Shown here: one piece after another, positions 1-10,852 of the stretch
Layout: each line of letters opens with the position of its first letter
How positions within the stretch are numbered: position 1 is the stretch's first letter
NCBI GenBank assembly: GCA_023334545.1
Contig: JAADVB010000057.1
Coordinates: 1 to 64,000 of the forward strand
From: Salisapilia sapeloensis
Taxonomy: Eukaryota > Oomycota > Peronosporomycetes > Peronosporales > Salisapiliaceae
DNA length: 64,000 nt
Direction: 5' to 3'
Position numbers and translations under genes: made by a program
Notes under the pieces: generated by a model
What the model was told of the DNA's origin: nothing
Databases searched by the model: none
The model's input: the letters and a program-made list of their open reading frames with translations, nothing else

Positions 1-855
1 GTTCCATAAAGGGGTATCTCCTGTCTACCAAGAGCCAGGTTTCGATTGCATCAAGACGCTAGCATTAATTGATCCTCCGCATGCGTTGGACCCTATGCAT
101 CATCTTCGCCTTAACTGGTATCTCAGCAGTATCCCCATCTTTAACAACGTTGCAAAACCTCGTGACTACATTGCGCTGGAGTACACTGGATTCTGCTTTT
201 CATCCACTGGCGAACGTATTGGATACCGTTTGTTTCATTCTCTAAGTGATCCGGACATTTTGCAAGATTTCCCAGGAGTAATTCGAGGAAACTATTCCTT
301 TTGCTGGCTATTACGGCAGCATGATGAGCAAACGGTTGAGCTGTATGCACCAGGGTTTGTGGACCCGAAAGGGAAAGTGTTTGATACGGTGACGCTCCAA
401 ATTACGGCACAAATCCTGCTCACAGAGCCGACTCTTCTTGAATGTGGACGATTAAAGAAGCTGCAGTATTTAATGGGGCAGCCTCAGCCCAGAGGTCGTG
501 ATCGACTGCATTCATCGGACCGCAGTACAGGGAGACAGCCGGGGAATTGCAGTATGTGTAAAAAGCGAGTTCGTACAGTCAACCCGTTTGCCTCAATTCT
601 CACCTGCGCCATTTGTCATCAGGTACTTCTATCTCGTCATCACTCCATTATTCTGCGCCTAATGTGTTCTACTGTAAATAGGTTGTATGTAATAAGTGCA
701 GCGTGGCGAAAGAGATCGCGGTGTGGACCGTCGGAGAGACACCAGTGGGTAAAATGTGTCGATTTTGCATGCCTTGTTTAATTTACTCAAAGCAAGTGTC
801 CGCTGCTGAGGTAGCTCGTGTCACGATGGACACGAGCTTGGTTGGTGCGCCGTAG
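1..855 (+). CDS. START-like / FYVE-like zinc-finger protein, 5'-truncated by the window
   Basis: The reading frame is open from base 2, so the N-terminus lies outside the window. A 59-bp intron (623..681) joins CAICHQ to VVCNKC, and the stop is at 853-855. Visible are the C-terminal part of a START-like lipid-binding domain, which aligns residue for residue with the neighbour at 1073..2351, and then four CxxC pairs (CSMC, CAIC, CNKC, CRFC). The order and spacing of the pairs match a FYVE zinc finger, but the basic RRHHCR patch of true PI3P-binding FYVE domains is absent. Oomycetes carry many START/FYVE proteins, presumed to bind lipids at endomembranes; ligand and location here are unknown. 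The gene is convergent with its paralogue, 217 bp apart. Family call fairly sure; function not. Confidence 0.72.
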
Positions 856-1072
856 TAAGTGTAGGATTTAGGATATTACAAGTTACTGTAAAAATAAACC
901 AAACAATGTCCATGAAACGAATAACTGCTGATCTAAGACTGTCGTAGACAGTCTTTGCATGTGTCCATATCTTCTTTTCTTATGGAAATGATCTTTTGAC
1001 AATCAGGTACTGAGGAAGGTGGACTTATTTGCGTAGCCTCAAAGCAGGAACGTTCGCTGTTATGATCAAGGT

Positions 1073-2351
1073 TTATTCGAGGACATCGAATGCAACATCA
1101 GTCGCAGGTAGAGCATTCGCATTGTGTATGCATGGAATGCAAAATTGGTGTGAAGTCACGACGGGCTCGCCATGTTGAATCTCCAACGCGAGTTTCTTCG
1201 TCACACTGCACTTGGAGCACGTGAGCTATGCATACACAGTCTATATTAGACACATCTTCGTGTTCTCAATAAAGACAAAGTCATACCTCACGGCATATCG
1301 CACAGTACGAGGTCGAGCCGAAGAAGTTAAACTTCCCCAGGCGTTTTCCACATACGCTGCAATTACATGCGGTTGTCTCTATCGTACGTGAATGTCTACC
1401 TTCCTGTTTCTTCTTGTCTGTACAATACTTCTGTACAAGCCATTGGAGCTTCTTCCTCTGGCCACATTCGATAAAAGAGGGATTAGCCAGCAAGTAGTGC
1501 GCGCAAACCAATACCGGAATCACCTCTAGCAGACACCCGCCTGCATCGGCATAACCTGGTGCATAGATCTCAATGGTCCTTTCATCATGCTGCCGGAGGA
1601 TCCAGCAGAATGAATACTTTCCACGAATGAATCCAGGATTTTCAGCCAAAAGATCGTGATCTACTGTATGAAGAAGGTGATATCCCACTCGTTCTCCTCT
1701 TGCAGTGTACCGAAAGCCAGAGCCTTCTAGTCTAACATGGTCACGAGGTTTCGGGACGGTCTTTAGTACCGCTGCGACCGAAATACACCATTTTAATTGG
1801 AGATGGTGCAGTGGATCATCTTCCGTTGGCCTTTGAAGGACTGCAAGCTCCCGAGTTTCCTCAATGCCTCGGTCAGCGTAGACATCAGATCGTTTGTGAT
1901 GAAAATCGCCAGTAGATAAAGTTCCGAGCAAGTAGTCTTCTACCTTACCTTCTACCAACCCCGATTCGACGAGCATAGGCACGTAAGCGGGCTTTGACGC
2001 ATACATCACAGCTCTGGCTCGGCTGGTCATAATAGATTCAGTTGGACTAGCTGTATCAGACCATGGACTGGAGCCTGATGCGATGTCTGGATCCAATTCA
2101 GGTATGGATGGTTCGATCGGGACGAATATCGTCCCGTCACGACCATGGGTTTGCTCCTTGTAGACGCTCAACCGAGCACGAGTTTTCACAAGTTTCCATT
2201 CGCCTTGGTTGAATTGCTTTCCGTCAGCTTCGAATCGATCAAAAGCATCTACAGTCTGTGTGATAATCGCATCGGCTTCTCCCTTCAGTAGGTACACGAC
2301 TCTGCTTGTCAGCTTGAGACTTGAGGTTACGCTTTGGATAGCAGCTTCCAT
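1073..2351 (-). CDS. START-like / FYVE-like zinc-finger protein (paralogue of the gene at 1..855)
   Basis: ATG at 2351; exon 1 is 2351..1287 and exon 2 is 1225..1073, with a 61-bp intron (1286..1226). The product is 405 residues. Residues about 1-120 are an alpha/beta N-terminal half (MEAAIQSV...), residues about 175-305 a START-like half with the shared block HHLQLKW...FCWILRQHDE, and the last about 65 residues hold CSVC, CAIC, CSKC and CIPC, a FYVE-type 8-Cys layout without the basic RRHHCR motif. The splice position inside the finger is identical to that of the paralogue, so the pair arose by duplication with inversion. The likely role is lipid or membrane binding, inferred from the family only. 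Confidence 0.75.
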
Positions 2352-3310
2352 GGCAACGTGTTTAAGCGGAAAAAAGGAAAGTGAATTGTGAAATCGTTTG
2401 TTCAGATGACTGTGTGAATCAGTTCTTCACTACCCGCCGCTATTCGTATTAAGAGTAACGATAGGTTTAGTCTACGTTATTAATGCCCAACTTGCAGTAA
2501 AGCGGCAGATAGGCTACGCTTGTGGCCACTTTGAGAAGTGAGAGGATGCACTCGTAAGCTTTGGAATTTGTCATTAGGTATGAGCGCATCGTATAATCTA
2601 AAAAGCTTAACAAGCTCGTTGTCAGTAGCTAGAAACTAGTTGCGGTTCGAGCTTGAGGATGTGAGACCTCTGGATGTGCTGTATTCAAGGCTAATTGCTA
2701 CCTCTCAGCTCGATCGGAGCTCAACACTGATACTGAACGCAGCTCTTCCAACTTCGGGTGATCTAGAGACAGGACAGAGAACTTTTGGTCTGTGCAATTG
2801 TATTCTCCCTCGGGTCGAAAATTGTGATAACGTAGGTTTTCAGCATGGTAGGAATTGAACACGGTGTTCATGGACTTGCGCACGATCGCATTCGACGTAG
2901 AGATGTTTCTTACACTAGTCACGCAAGCAGATAACCACCCATGCTAGATGAAAGCTCTTTCAAGTAGACCGATGTCTTCCCTTGAACTCGCCACAGCTTG
3001 GTACTACTATCTTTCCTTGTACTTGAAAGCGTCAAGTCGCGTCCTTTGAGAAGACATGAACACATCTTATAAGACGTGAAGGGGATACATTTATGGCGGC
3101 GTACGCACGAGTCTTGGCTCTGCTACGTTTGGAACTCCCTTCCCTCATGGATACCTGGACCTGATATATATGTTGAAAACTTCGCGTATGAATCACGGCC
3201 ATGTAGTCTTCCCATTGGTCGCACAAAGACACATGATACCATAATCTACTCTTCCCATCACCAGCAGCCGGGGCGCAAAGGAGGAAACTGCTCGCAAGAA
3301 TCAATTTGCG
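2352..3310. other. Intergenic region between divergent genes
   Basis: About 960 bp between the start codons of the START-like gene (minus) and the amino acid transporter (plus). It must hold both promoters. Only short, overlapping ORFs occur and none resembles a protein; no repeat or RNA gene was recognised. Confidence 0.5.
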
Positions 3311-4717
3311 ATGGACATCCTACCTAAATATGACTCTGCGCCACTGTCGATGGGCGAGTACGTTGCCAGTCCCGCTGATCAACGGAGTTCGTCAAGAAGG
3401 TCGTACAACGATGAAAAGTCCCAACTTCTGTCGCCAGTCAGCAAGCGACTGCCGATCGATAGCATTGAGAAGCAAGTTGAATTTGTCGGCAGCGAATCCA
3501 CTGGCACCGTACTGGGCTCTGCGATGAATTTGACCAACACAGTGCTTGGTTCCGGCACTTTGGCCGTTCCGTTCGCCCTTGCGTCGTCCGGCTGGCTACT
3601 GGGAAACGTTATCATGGTCATCATCGCTCTCCTCACGCGGTACTCGGTCCAGCTCCTGTTGTCGGCGAGTGAGGTCGCAGGAGCGCGATGTGCCAAGACC
3701 TACGAGTCGCTTGGCCACTACACGATGGGCATGTCCGGAACGTACCTTGCCGAGTTCACGTTTATCTTCGGAGGCTTCGGCACGCTCGTAAGCTACTTTA
3801 TCTTTGCCACCGACTTGATTAGTGTTGTCTGCGGCGTCAGTCCAGATAACAGGTATATGGTGACCATCGCGTGTCTGGTCTTCGCCATCCTCCCGCTTTC
3901 CCTCAGCCGCTACATTTCCAAACTGCAGGCAGTATCGGCGCTGGCTGTGGTCTCGATTGGCTACGTCGTCGTCTTCATCGTCGCCACCTGCATCAGTACT
4001 GATACTTCAAACGTCGAGTCGGTTCACGCCGTGAATTTCGACTCGAACAGTGTGTACACTGTGACTCTCCTCATCGGTGCCTTTGCCTGCCACAACACGG
4101 CTCTGCCCGTGTACGACGAACTGCAGGACCGGACACTGAAGAAGATGGACAAGGCTGTGATTGGTGCCATCGCCTTTGCGTTCGGGCTGTACGAAGTCAT
4201 TGGGCTGGCGGGGTACCTCCAGTTCGGCGCTGCGACGGAAGACAACATTTTGCTCAACTTTGATCTGGCGTACGCAGAGCGACATCCGTCATTGCAAGTG
4301 CCTCTTGTCGTCGGTCAGTTGTGCATGGCAGTCGCTCTCTTGCTGACCGCGCCAGTGGCTCTGTGGCCATTCCGAAGCTGTTTGCTGAGCGTGTACTTGC
4401 GATGGAAGAACGGAGGAGTGCAGACGCCGTCCTATAAAGCGACGAATATGGAGTTCCGGTTCATGACGCTGGCGAGCCTGACGCTCATCGTCTTCTGTAG
4501 CATCTTCGTTCCGTCCGTCAAGGTGCCGCTGAGCATCGTCGGCTCCGTCGCCGGCTCGCTCCTCATCTTCATCATGCCGTCGCTCTTCTACATGCTGCTG
4601 CACGACGGCATCTGCTTGTCGAAAGCCAACGTCGGTCCCCTTCTCATGCTTGCCCTGGGTCTCTGCGAAGGCCTGCTCGGTCTCTCGCTGACGCTCTATA
4701 ACTTGACACACGAATAG
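3311..4717 (+). CDS. Amino acid/auxin permease family (AAAP, SLC38-like) transporter
   Basis: Single-exon gene, 468 residues, ATG at 3311. A hydrophilic N-terminus of about 65 residues precedes about eleven hydrophobic segments. The first carries the family signature around residues 70-95 (SAMNLTNTVLGSGTLAVPFA), the unwound first helix that binds substrate and Na+/H+ in this fold. These proteins move neutral amino acids across plasma or vacuolar membranes; specificity cannot be read from sequence. It is convergent with ARP3, with only 84 bp between the stops. Family call strong. Confidence 0.9.
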   Translation: MDILPKYDSAPLSMGEYVASPADQRSSSRRSYNDEKSQLLSPVSKRLPIDSIEKQVEFVGSESTGTVLGSAMNLTNTVLGSGTLAVPFALASSGWLLGNVIMVIIALLTRYSVQLLLSASEVAGARCAKTYESLGHYTMGMSGTYLAEFTFIFGGFGTLVSYFIFATDLISVVCGVSPDNRYMVTIACLVFAILPLSLSRYISKLQAVSALAVVSIGYVVVFIVATCISTDTSNVESVHAVNFDSNSVYTVTLLIGAFACHNTALPVYDELQDRTLKKMDKAVIGAIAFAFGLYEVIGLAGYLQFGAATEDNILLNFDLAYAERHPSLQVPLVVGQLCMAVALLLTAPVALWPFRSCLLSVYLRWKNGGVQTPSYKATNMEFRFMTLASLTLIVFCSIFVPSVKVPLSIVGSVAGSLLIFIMPSLFYMLLHDGICLSKANVGPLLMLALGLCEGLLGLSLTLYNLTHE

Positions 4718-4801
4718 GCTTTATAAAATTAAAACTAGGCAAGTAAACGCATGTCAAAACTCTCAACTCTCCTTTCATTTCGTTCGTCGGCCGTCCACTG
4801 C

Positions 4802-6219
4802 TCAGAGCGTGGCGTTGAAGACTGGGTTGTGGCGGGCGATCCTCGGCCCTTCCTCCTCGTACTGGGCTTTCGTGTGGCACACGCGCTGAAAGTCCGGTGT
4901 CGACGCCACCATGCTGCCTCCGAACCAGACGGCGAAGCGCTGCATCTTGTGAGACAGCACGTTCACATCTAGCTCCTGCGCCTGGAGGTTGGCGTTGTAC
5001 TCCTTGTGCAACGCCAGGTTCTGCTGCTGCCGATCGTCCACCAGACGCTTGATGTCTCTCTGCAGTCGCCGACCAAAGTCCTTGAACATGGTGCTGCCGC
5101 CGGACAGAACAATGTTCTTGTACAATCCACGTCGAGTGTCGATGGGGCACTTGAGGATGGCGTCATCGACGACATTCGGCAGAGGCTTGGTGAAGTCTGT
5201 GGAAAAGATCTCTGGGTTGAAGAAGATCTCTGGTGCCAAGAAGCGCTCAAAGCCGACGTCAATCTCCCACGGTTGCTTCGTGCGAGGGTTCAGCTCCGAG
5301 TACTTGAGGAAATATTTGTCTGGCTTTTGGTCGTACTTGCCAAACTCCTTCACGAGGTCCGGACAGACGTAGCTGTAGTTCTCCTTTAGCTTCCGAGCCA
5401 CATCCAACGACTCTTCCGGAGGAACAGCCTCGCCTCGATCACGCAAGAGCTTCTGGATAAAGTGCGTCACGTCTCGACCGGCAAGAGGCACGTGGCTGAT
5501 GCAGCTGCCAATGACGTATCCGTCCGCCACGGGAATGACGTGGGTGACGCCGTCTCCAGAGTCGATGACGGTGCCCGTCAGAGAGCGCTGGCTCGGATCT
5601 TTCACCTTGGGCCATGACGCATACAGTGCCAGCACAGCCTGGACGGCAATGTACAGTCCCGGGACGTTGAATGTCTCGAACATGATTTCGGCCGTGGCTT
5701 CTCGGTTCTCTGGCGGATTGAGAGGGGGTTCCGTCAGTAGCACGTTGTGCTCTCCAGGCTCGCACCGCAAGTACTGGAACATGGATCGCTGCCACATTTT
5801 CTCCATGTGATCCCAGTTCTGGATGATGCCTTGAGAGATGGGGTAGTGCACCTGGTGCGTGGACGAATGGGCCAGCGCTTCGTCACCGATGTAAAAGTCG
5901 AGATCGTCAATGCCTTGTCGACTGCGCACGGTCGATGAGGACGCTGACTCGTTCCCGACGGCGATTGTGGATGGGATGATGTAGCTTGGTTCAGCATTAC
6001 CGGCGTACCCGAGCTTTGTGTACCTTTAGACAGTGTTAGCATAGGATTCGGATGTAAAAGGAAGGGGAAGAAGCGATCGGCACGTTCGATCGTGTCAGAT
6101 CTTGCTTCGTTCCACTCTTGAATAGCGCGATCGAGCATCACACGCAACATGAAAAAGCTTCAAAGGAAAACGTACCCGGTGCCATTGTCAATGACGACGG
6201 TAGGTTTCGATGACGCCAT
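4802..6219 (-). CDS. ARP3: Actin-related protein 3 (Arp2/3 complex)
   Basis: Exon 1 (6219..6176) encodes [15 protein letters not shown] and exon 2 is 6023..4802. They are joined across a 152-bp intron (6175..6024), the longest coding intron in the window. The product is 421 residues, close to the usual 418 or so for Arp3. Nucleotide-binding loops of the actin fold are visible: [15 protein letters not shown] near the N-terminus, [14 protein letters not shown] near residue 170 and LSGGSTMF near residue 320. The C-terminus ([13 protein letters not shown]...) is typical of Arp3. It forms, with Arp2, the nucleating surface for branched actin filaments in growth and endocytosis. Two CCAAT boxes lie about 150-185 bp upstream. 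Confidence 0.96.
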
Positions 6220-7675
6220 GAGTGTGGAGAAGGACGTTCCTCACCGTCGTTCGGATGCTTTTTGTCTAATTGTTTTTCTTTCCTTTTCTCTTTTCTTTCT
6301 CGTACGCACATTTGCACATTCGCACATTTGCAAATAGAGCCGACCAGTTATGTCGCTTTCTCTTATCCAATCGGCGCCGACGTGATGACCTTTGAGAGCC
6401 AATCATCTTTTCAATCTCGGAGGCATACAAAACTGTATAGAAAACCGATGCGGACCCTTGCCCTGCCACAACCGCGAAATAGAACCCACCATTTCGGTCG
6501 CAGGAGAAGGGTTAGACGCTCCAAGTAAAATTCAAATTCGACACGAAGCGCGGCAAACACGTCTGCGAGCCACCGGAACGGCCAGCGCGTATCGTCTGCC
6601 CCTGACCAACGTACGTCTCTACGTGCAACGATTTACAGCTTCTATTTCACCTCCTGGATTGCAATTGATGTGCTCGTGTCTCCTCCACCCGATATAGGTC
6701 TCGTGACTTGAACCTCACGACCTCAAGAGCGTACTTTCCGACCGCTGCATCAATCCTTCTTCCATTTCAAAGGTACAGTCCCCCAACCCGTATCCAAGGA
6801 CACTTTGATGCGCGCAAGTGGTTCTATCCTTGCATGTAAACCTCAACATTTCTTTTTCGTTATGCACAATCCGAGTCGAAAAAAGAATTTCTCGACAACT
6901 TGTGTGGCTTAACTCTGAAATCAGAGTCTGATCTGCTCAAAGGTCGGTGGTCAGTCAAGTGCTTCGTGCGGTGCATGGACACCCTCCTCTTAACTTGTTA
7001 TCGACACACGAGCAACGCAGAGGAGGGCTGTCCACGCCGCGGCCGTGGAGACGTAAAATTGGTAAATCTACCAGCTCCTCGTGCTTACTGGAGCACTCTC
7101 TGAAACCCTTACGGACCATACTAAAAGACAGAGTGAAATTACCAGATTTCCCTAATTTTGTTCTGGAAGTAGACATCTGCTGGCGCAGGATTCAACAGTT
7201 CGTGGTCCCCTCTTTCGGTGCTTTCCTACCCACCGTCACTTTCGCTCCAGGCTCCCGACACTAGCGGTAGAGGCGCCAGTCCAATTGCTGCACAAGCCGC
7301 AAGTCTATTCTTAGCGTCCGACAGGCCTATTTATACCGTCAGACCGCACCAGAGCAGGAGAAGGGGAGAGTAGGTCTCCTCCAGTTCGTCTTTGCCCACG
7401 CCACTTCCTCTGCTTCCGGGCCCTGTTCTAGCGCTGGAGACGCAACCGCCATCAATCGCTCGACAAGAAAAAGGTATGTTGGATACGTTTGCATTGCCTC
7501 GTCTGCCTGTATGTGGACACCTTTCCTGGCGTTTGTGCGTGCATTCACTTGCCGGAAGATGATGGCCAGTCAGTCATGGTCCACCGTTGCTCGTCAGTGA
7601 GAACAAAAAACGGCAGACCACTACGAAAGAAATCATTGGAAGAATAGAACTTAACTGGTGTCGTTCTCGTAGGGC
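6220..7675. promoter_or_regulatory. Divergent promoter region with CCAAT boxes and a probable 5'-UTR intron
   Basis: About 1.45 kb between the ARP3 and telobox-Myb start codons. CCAAT boxes are at 6367-6371, 6399-6403 and 7281-7285, and a TATA-like stretch is near 7328. A good donor (AAG|GTATGT at 7474) and acceptor (CTCGTAG, ending 7672) frame a 199-bp intron that would end three bases before the Myb ATG at 7676, so this gene probably has a 5'-UTR intron. No convincing coding exon was seen. Confidence 0.45.
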
Positions 7676-9046
7676 ATGTCCAACATGAAGCCAGAAGAGC
7701 ACAAGGACGATGCGTCCGACGAGTACAAGCACCAGCAACTCCAACAGCAGTACTATGAGCAGCAGCAGCAGCAAATGCAACAGTACCAGTTCCAGCAAAT
7801 GGCACAGAGCATGCACAACGACACAGCTATCTCGTACGAAACGTCCGTGCCGATCAATTCCACCTCCAATTCCTCTGCTTTTACCAATAATGCTGCCATG
7901 GTCGCCGCTGCTGTCCAGGCCGCCGCAGCCAACTCGCAGCAGAACGCAGACACGAACAACATGAGCAACAACTATGGCTACCCTCGCAACTCGGCAGAGT
8001 TTGCCTGCGCCCATGTCGGCGAAAGAGTCAAAGGTAAGCGGCGCAAGTACTGTCCGCATGAAGTCACGGCGCTCATCCTCGGTGTCCAACGCTACGCAGA
8101 CGACAGCTGTCCCTGGAGCAACATTCTCCGAGATCAGCATCTCGGTCGGCTCTTCCATGAGCGCAGCGGCGTCGACTTGAAAGATAAGTGGCGCACGCTC
8201 ATCAAGAGCAAGCCGGAGCTAGCCATCTACACCGAGAACCGAAAGAACCATCGAAAGTATCGACCCTTCTCGACGGTCGAGGAGCGAGCGCTCCTGGACG
8301 GTGTGCGAAAGTACCAGGGTCAGAGGAATGTATGGTCGCTCATTCTCGTGGACGAGGAGCTCGGACCAAAGTTCAACGACCGGTCTAACGTCCAGCTCAA
8401 AGACAAGTTCCGAACCATGAAGAGGGCCGGCAGCGTGGACGCTTTGGCCCTCAGCTCTTCTTCTTCGAACGCTCGAGTGCCCGTTTCCACTCCTCCGAGA
8501 GCAGAGACAAAGCCATCGCCGTCGTCCGACATGCAGCCCGTCTCTCGGCCGATCCAGAGCAACCGCATGTCCAATTCCGGCAGCATGTACCTCCCTCCTC
8601 AGTCCTCTCCAGTCTTCAACGACCCGAGCATGTACCTCGGCAGCTTCTCAGGCATGCAACCGCAAAGTTACCCGTCGCACCAGGCGCACCAGGCACAGCA
8701 AGCGCAGGCGATGGCGCAAGCGAGAGCCCAAGCGTTGATGCAGCAGCAGATACAGCAGGAAGCGTCCAAGCCGCAACAGATGTATGCCACGGCAGGCCAG
8801 ATCCCGCCAGGTTACCATCTCATGGGAAACCAGCTTGTGCCGACGCACGCCATGTACTACAACCGGCCGATGGCGCCGCAGCAGATGCACCATCTTCAGC
8901 AGCAGTGGCAAATGCAGCAAGCCATGGCAGGGACGCCTCCTCCGCTCGACATGGAGCTCAAGCAGGATCCTGGCAGACGGCAGCGAAGTGAGGGCTCCGG
9001 TCGCAATACTAATAGTAACGATAGCGCAGGCGGAACCGAGCACTGA
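7676..9046 (+). CDS. Tandem telobox-type Myb DNA-binding protein, Q-rich
   Basis: 456 residues, single coding exon, ATG at 7676. The N-terminal 110 residues are rich in Q, N and A. Two Myb repeats follow at about residues 115-180 and 195-255; they end in VDLKDKWRTL and VQLKDKFRTM, which match the telobox consensus VDLKDKWR of telomere-repeat binding Myb proteins. The C-terminal 200 residues are low-complexity and rich in Q, M, P and S, like an activation or assembly region. Two adjacent telobox Mybs occur in yeast Tay1/Teb1-type proteins, which bind telomeric or telomere-like sites; standard metazoan TRFs have one C-terminal repeat. Role at telomeres or at TTAGGG-like promoter sites is inference. 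Confidence 0.85.
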   Translation: MSNMKPEEHKDDASDEYKHQQLQQQYYEQQQQQMQQYQFQQMAQSMHNDTAISYETSVPINSTSNSSAFTNNAAMVAAAVQAAAANSQQNADTNNMSNNYGYPRNSAEFACAHVGERVKGKRRKYCPHEVTALILGVQRYADDSCPWSNILRDQHLGRLFHERSGVDLKDKWRTLIKSKPELAIYTENRKNHRKYRPFSTVEERALLDGVRKYQGQRNVWSLILVDEELGPKFNDRSNVQLKDKFRTMKRAGSVDALALSSSSSNARVPVSTPPRAETKPSPSSDMQPVSRPIQSNRMSNSGSMYLPPQSSPVFNDPSMYLGSFSGMQPQSYPSHQAHQAQQAQAMAQARAQALMQQQIQQEASKPQQMYATAGQIPPGYHLMGNQLVPTHAMYYNRPMAPQQMHHLQQQWQMQQAMAGTPPPLDMELKQDPGRRQRSEGSGRNTNSNDSAGGTEH

Positions 9047-9198
9047 GGCCCCGACGCTTCTGTAACTTAACGAAGAAAGACCTCTTTCGATACACTCGGC
9101 ACTTTGTTTCGTTTTTGTGATTGGCTTAATTGTTATATGCACAATGTTCATTCGCCTAAAAGCCGCGGACACGAAATCAGACACGAAGATCGAAAGTG

Positions 9199-10568
9199 AT
9201 GAATGGGTGGATTCGTATACTCTTCCTACCGCTGCTGCTTTCCACATCTACTTTTGCCTTCGACTCCAGTGTCCCACAACTGCCTCTGGTCATTCCGATC
9301 GTCCAGTCTAGAGCAGTCTCATCTGTCGCAGCGGTTGAGCTGAGCAACTTTGGCAACGTCCAGTACATTGGCAAAGTCGGCTTCGGAACGCCTCCCCAGT
9401 ACCTGGATGTGGTTTTTGACACTGGGTCTAGCGATACGTGGATCCCAAAGATCGGGTGCTGTGCAAACACCCACTCTACATTTGACCCGACTCAGTCGAC
9501 TACGTTCCAAAACACGCATGAAAAGTTCCTAGACAGCGTATAACTCTTATTCAACAATCCGATGCTCTATCATTGATACTATCTACAATGCAGTACGGAA
9601 GTGGCTCAGTCCAAGGATCCATCGCAGTCGACCGCGTCTCGGTCGGCGGATACGTTGTGCCCGACCTGCGCTTTGGTGTCGTCCACCGCGAGAGCGACCG
9701 CCTACGCATGTTCCTCGCCGACGGTATCCTCGGGCTCGCCTTTGAAGCACTTACGCACATCACCCGCCCCACCTTTTTCACTCGACTAAGTCAGGAATAT
9801 CCGCACATCCAACGCACCTTCGCTTTTTTCCTCACTTCCGACGCCTACAGTGAAGGGAGTCAGGTGCACATCGGAGGCTTCGATCTCTCCGTCGTTGGGA
9901 GCAACGCCTCTTTCCACTACACGCCAGTCGTAAAGCTTCCCGGCTATGAGTCGATCTTGTACTGGAGCATCCAGCTATCTTCTTTCACCATCGCCAGGCC
10001 TCGCAGACATGACGTAGATAAGGCAGAGGATATGCACGTGTCGAAGGAGTTGGACTTTTGTCCGGATGGGTGCTTTGCCATCGTCGACACTGGCACATCT
10101 CTCCTCGGTGTCCCATCGTCGGTGTATCCAGACGTGATAGCAGCTATCACGAGACACCTTCCATGCGACGATGTTCACTGCGAAGGAGTGCGGATACACC
10201 AGTTTCCTCTTTTGCGCCTCGGCATGCCGCCAAACCATGAGTTTCTACTGCAGCCGAGAGACTACGTCAGCTGCAGCAGTCCAAAAGTTTGTCGAGTGCA
10301 GATTCAGGAAACGCAGGACGACTTGTGGATTCTGGGCGATGTGCTCATAAAGACTTACTACACTGTCTTTGACGTCGAAAACCTACGCGTCGGCTTTGCT
10401 TGCGACGACGGCGGCTGCACGGGTGGCACGGGGGCGATTTCCGCCGTGCAGGACGATAGTGACGATGACTGGCAGTTTCACCTGTTAAAAGCCGTGCTCG
10501 AGACGCTGGCGTTCCTCCTGGCCGCTGCCGCCACGCTGCACGTCATGCGTGAAAACTACCGAAACTAA
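9199..10568 (+). CDS. Pepsin-family (A1) aspartic protease with C-terminal membrane anchor
   Basis: ATG at 9199; exons 9199..9537 and 9594..10568 with a 56-bp intron; 437 residues. A signal peptide (about residues 1-20) precedes a short pro-region. Both catalytic motifs are present: DTGSS with following DTWIP near residue 74, and DTGTSLLG near residue 277. The flap YGSGSV begins exon 2. Near the C-terminus an acidic stretch is followed by a hydrophobic helix (about residues 412-430), so the enzyme is probably a type I membrane protein facing the secretory lumen or cell surface. A1 enzymes cleave proteins at acidic pH; substrates here are unknown. Its last bases overlap the end of a small antisense ORF. 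Confidence 0.92.
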
Positions 10569-10852
10569 GAATTTTCCTGTTTTATTTTTCTCAGCTCGCG
10601 CATGTGCCTTCGTCTCATCTTGATCTCGTAATCGTCACCGCATGCAGTCTGACAGGGCGGCAGTTGCGCCGGAGCCAATGAGCGTGCGCACATCTCTTCC
10701 GCCTGGTCGCATCTGATCGACTTTGGCAGGTTTTTCAAGAGGGAGGAAGCACTTGCGAAAGAAGACTCATTGACAGCAGCATCCCGACGTGGGAAGTGGA
10801 GTGATATTTCGACAAGAGGTTTCGATCCAACGACTTTTAACCGATTGTACAT
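10565..10852 (-). CDS. Possible small Cys-containing protein (uncertain)
   Basis: A 95-residue antisense ORF fills the gap between the aspartic protease and the HECT gene. Its ATG (10852) overlaps the HECT ATG in a palindromic ACATGT, and its stop overlaps the protease end by four bases. It contains C-x6-C and C-x3-C pairs followed by a basic helical tail (MRRRHMRELRKIKQ), which looks more like protein than the other shadows. The first 30 residues look like noise, so a downstream start or a first exon elsewhere is possible. No family recognised; it may not be a gene. Confidence 0.25.
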   Translation of the reverse strand: MYNRLKVVGSKPLVEISLHFPRRDAAVNESSFASASSLLKNLPKSIRCDQAEEMCARSLAPAQLPPCQTACGDDYEIKMRRRHMRELRKIKQENS

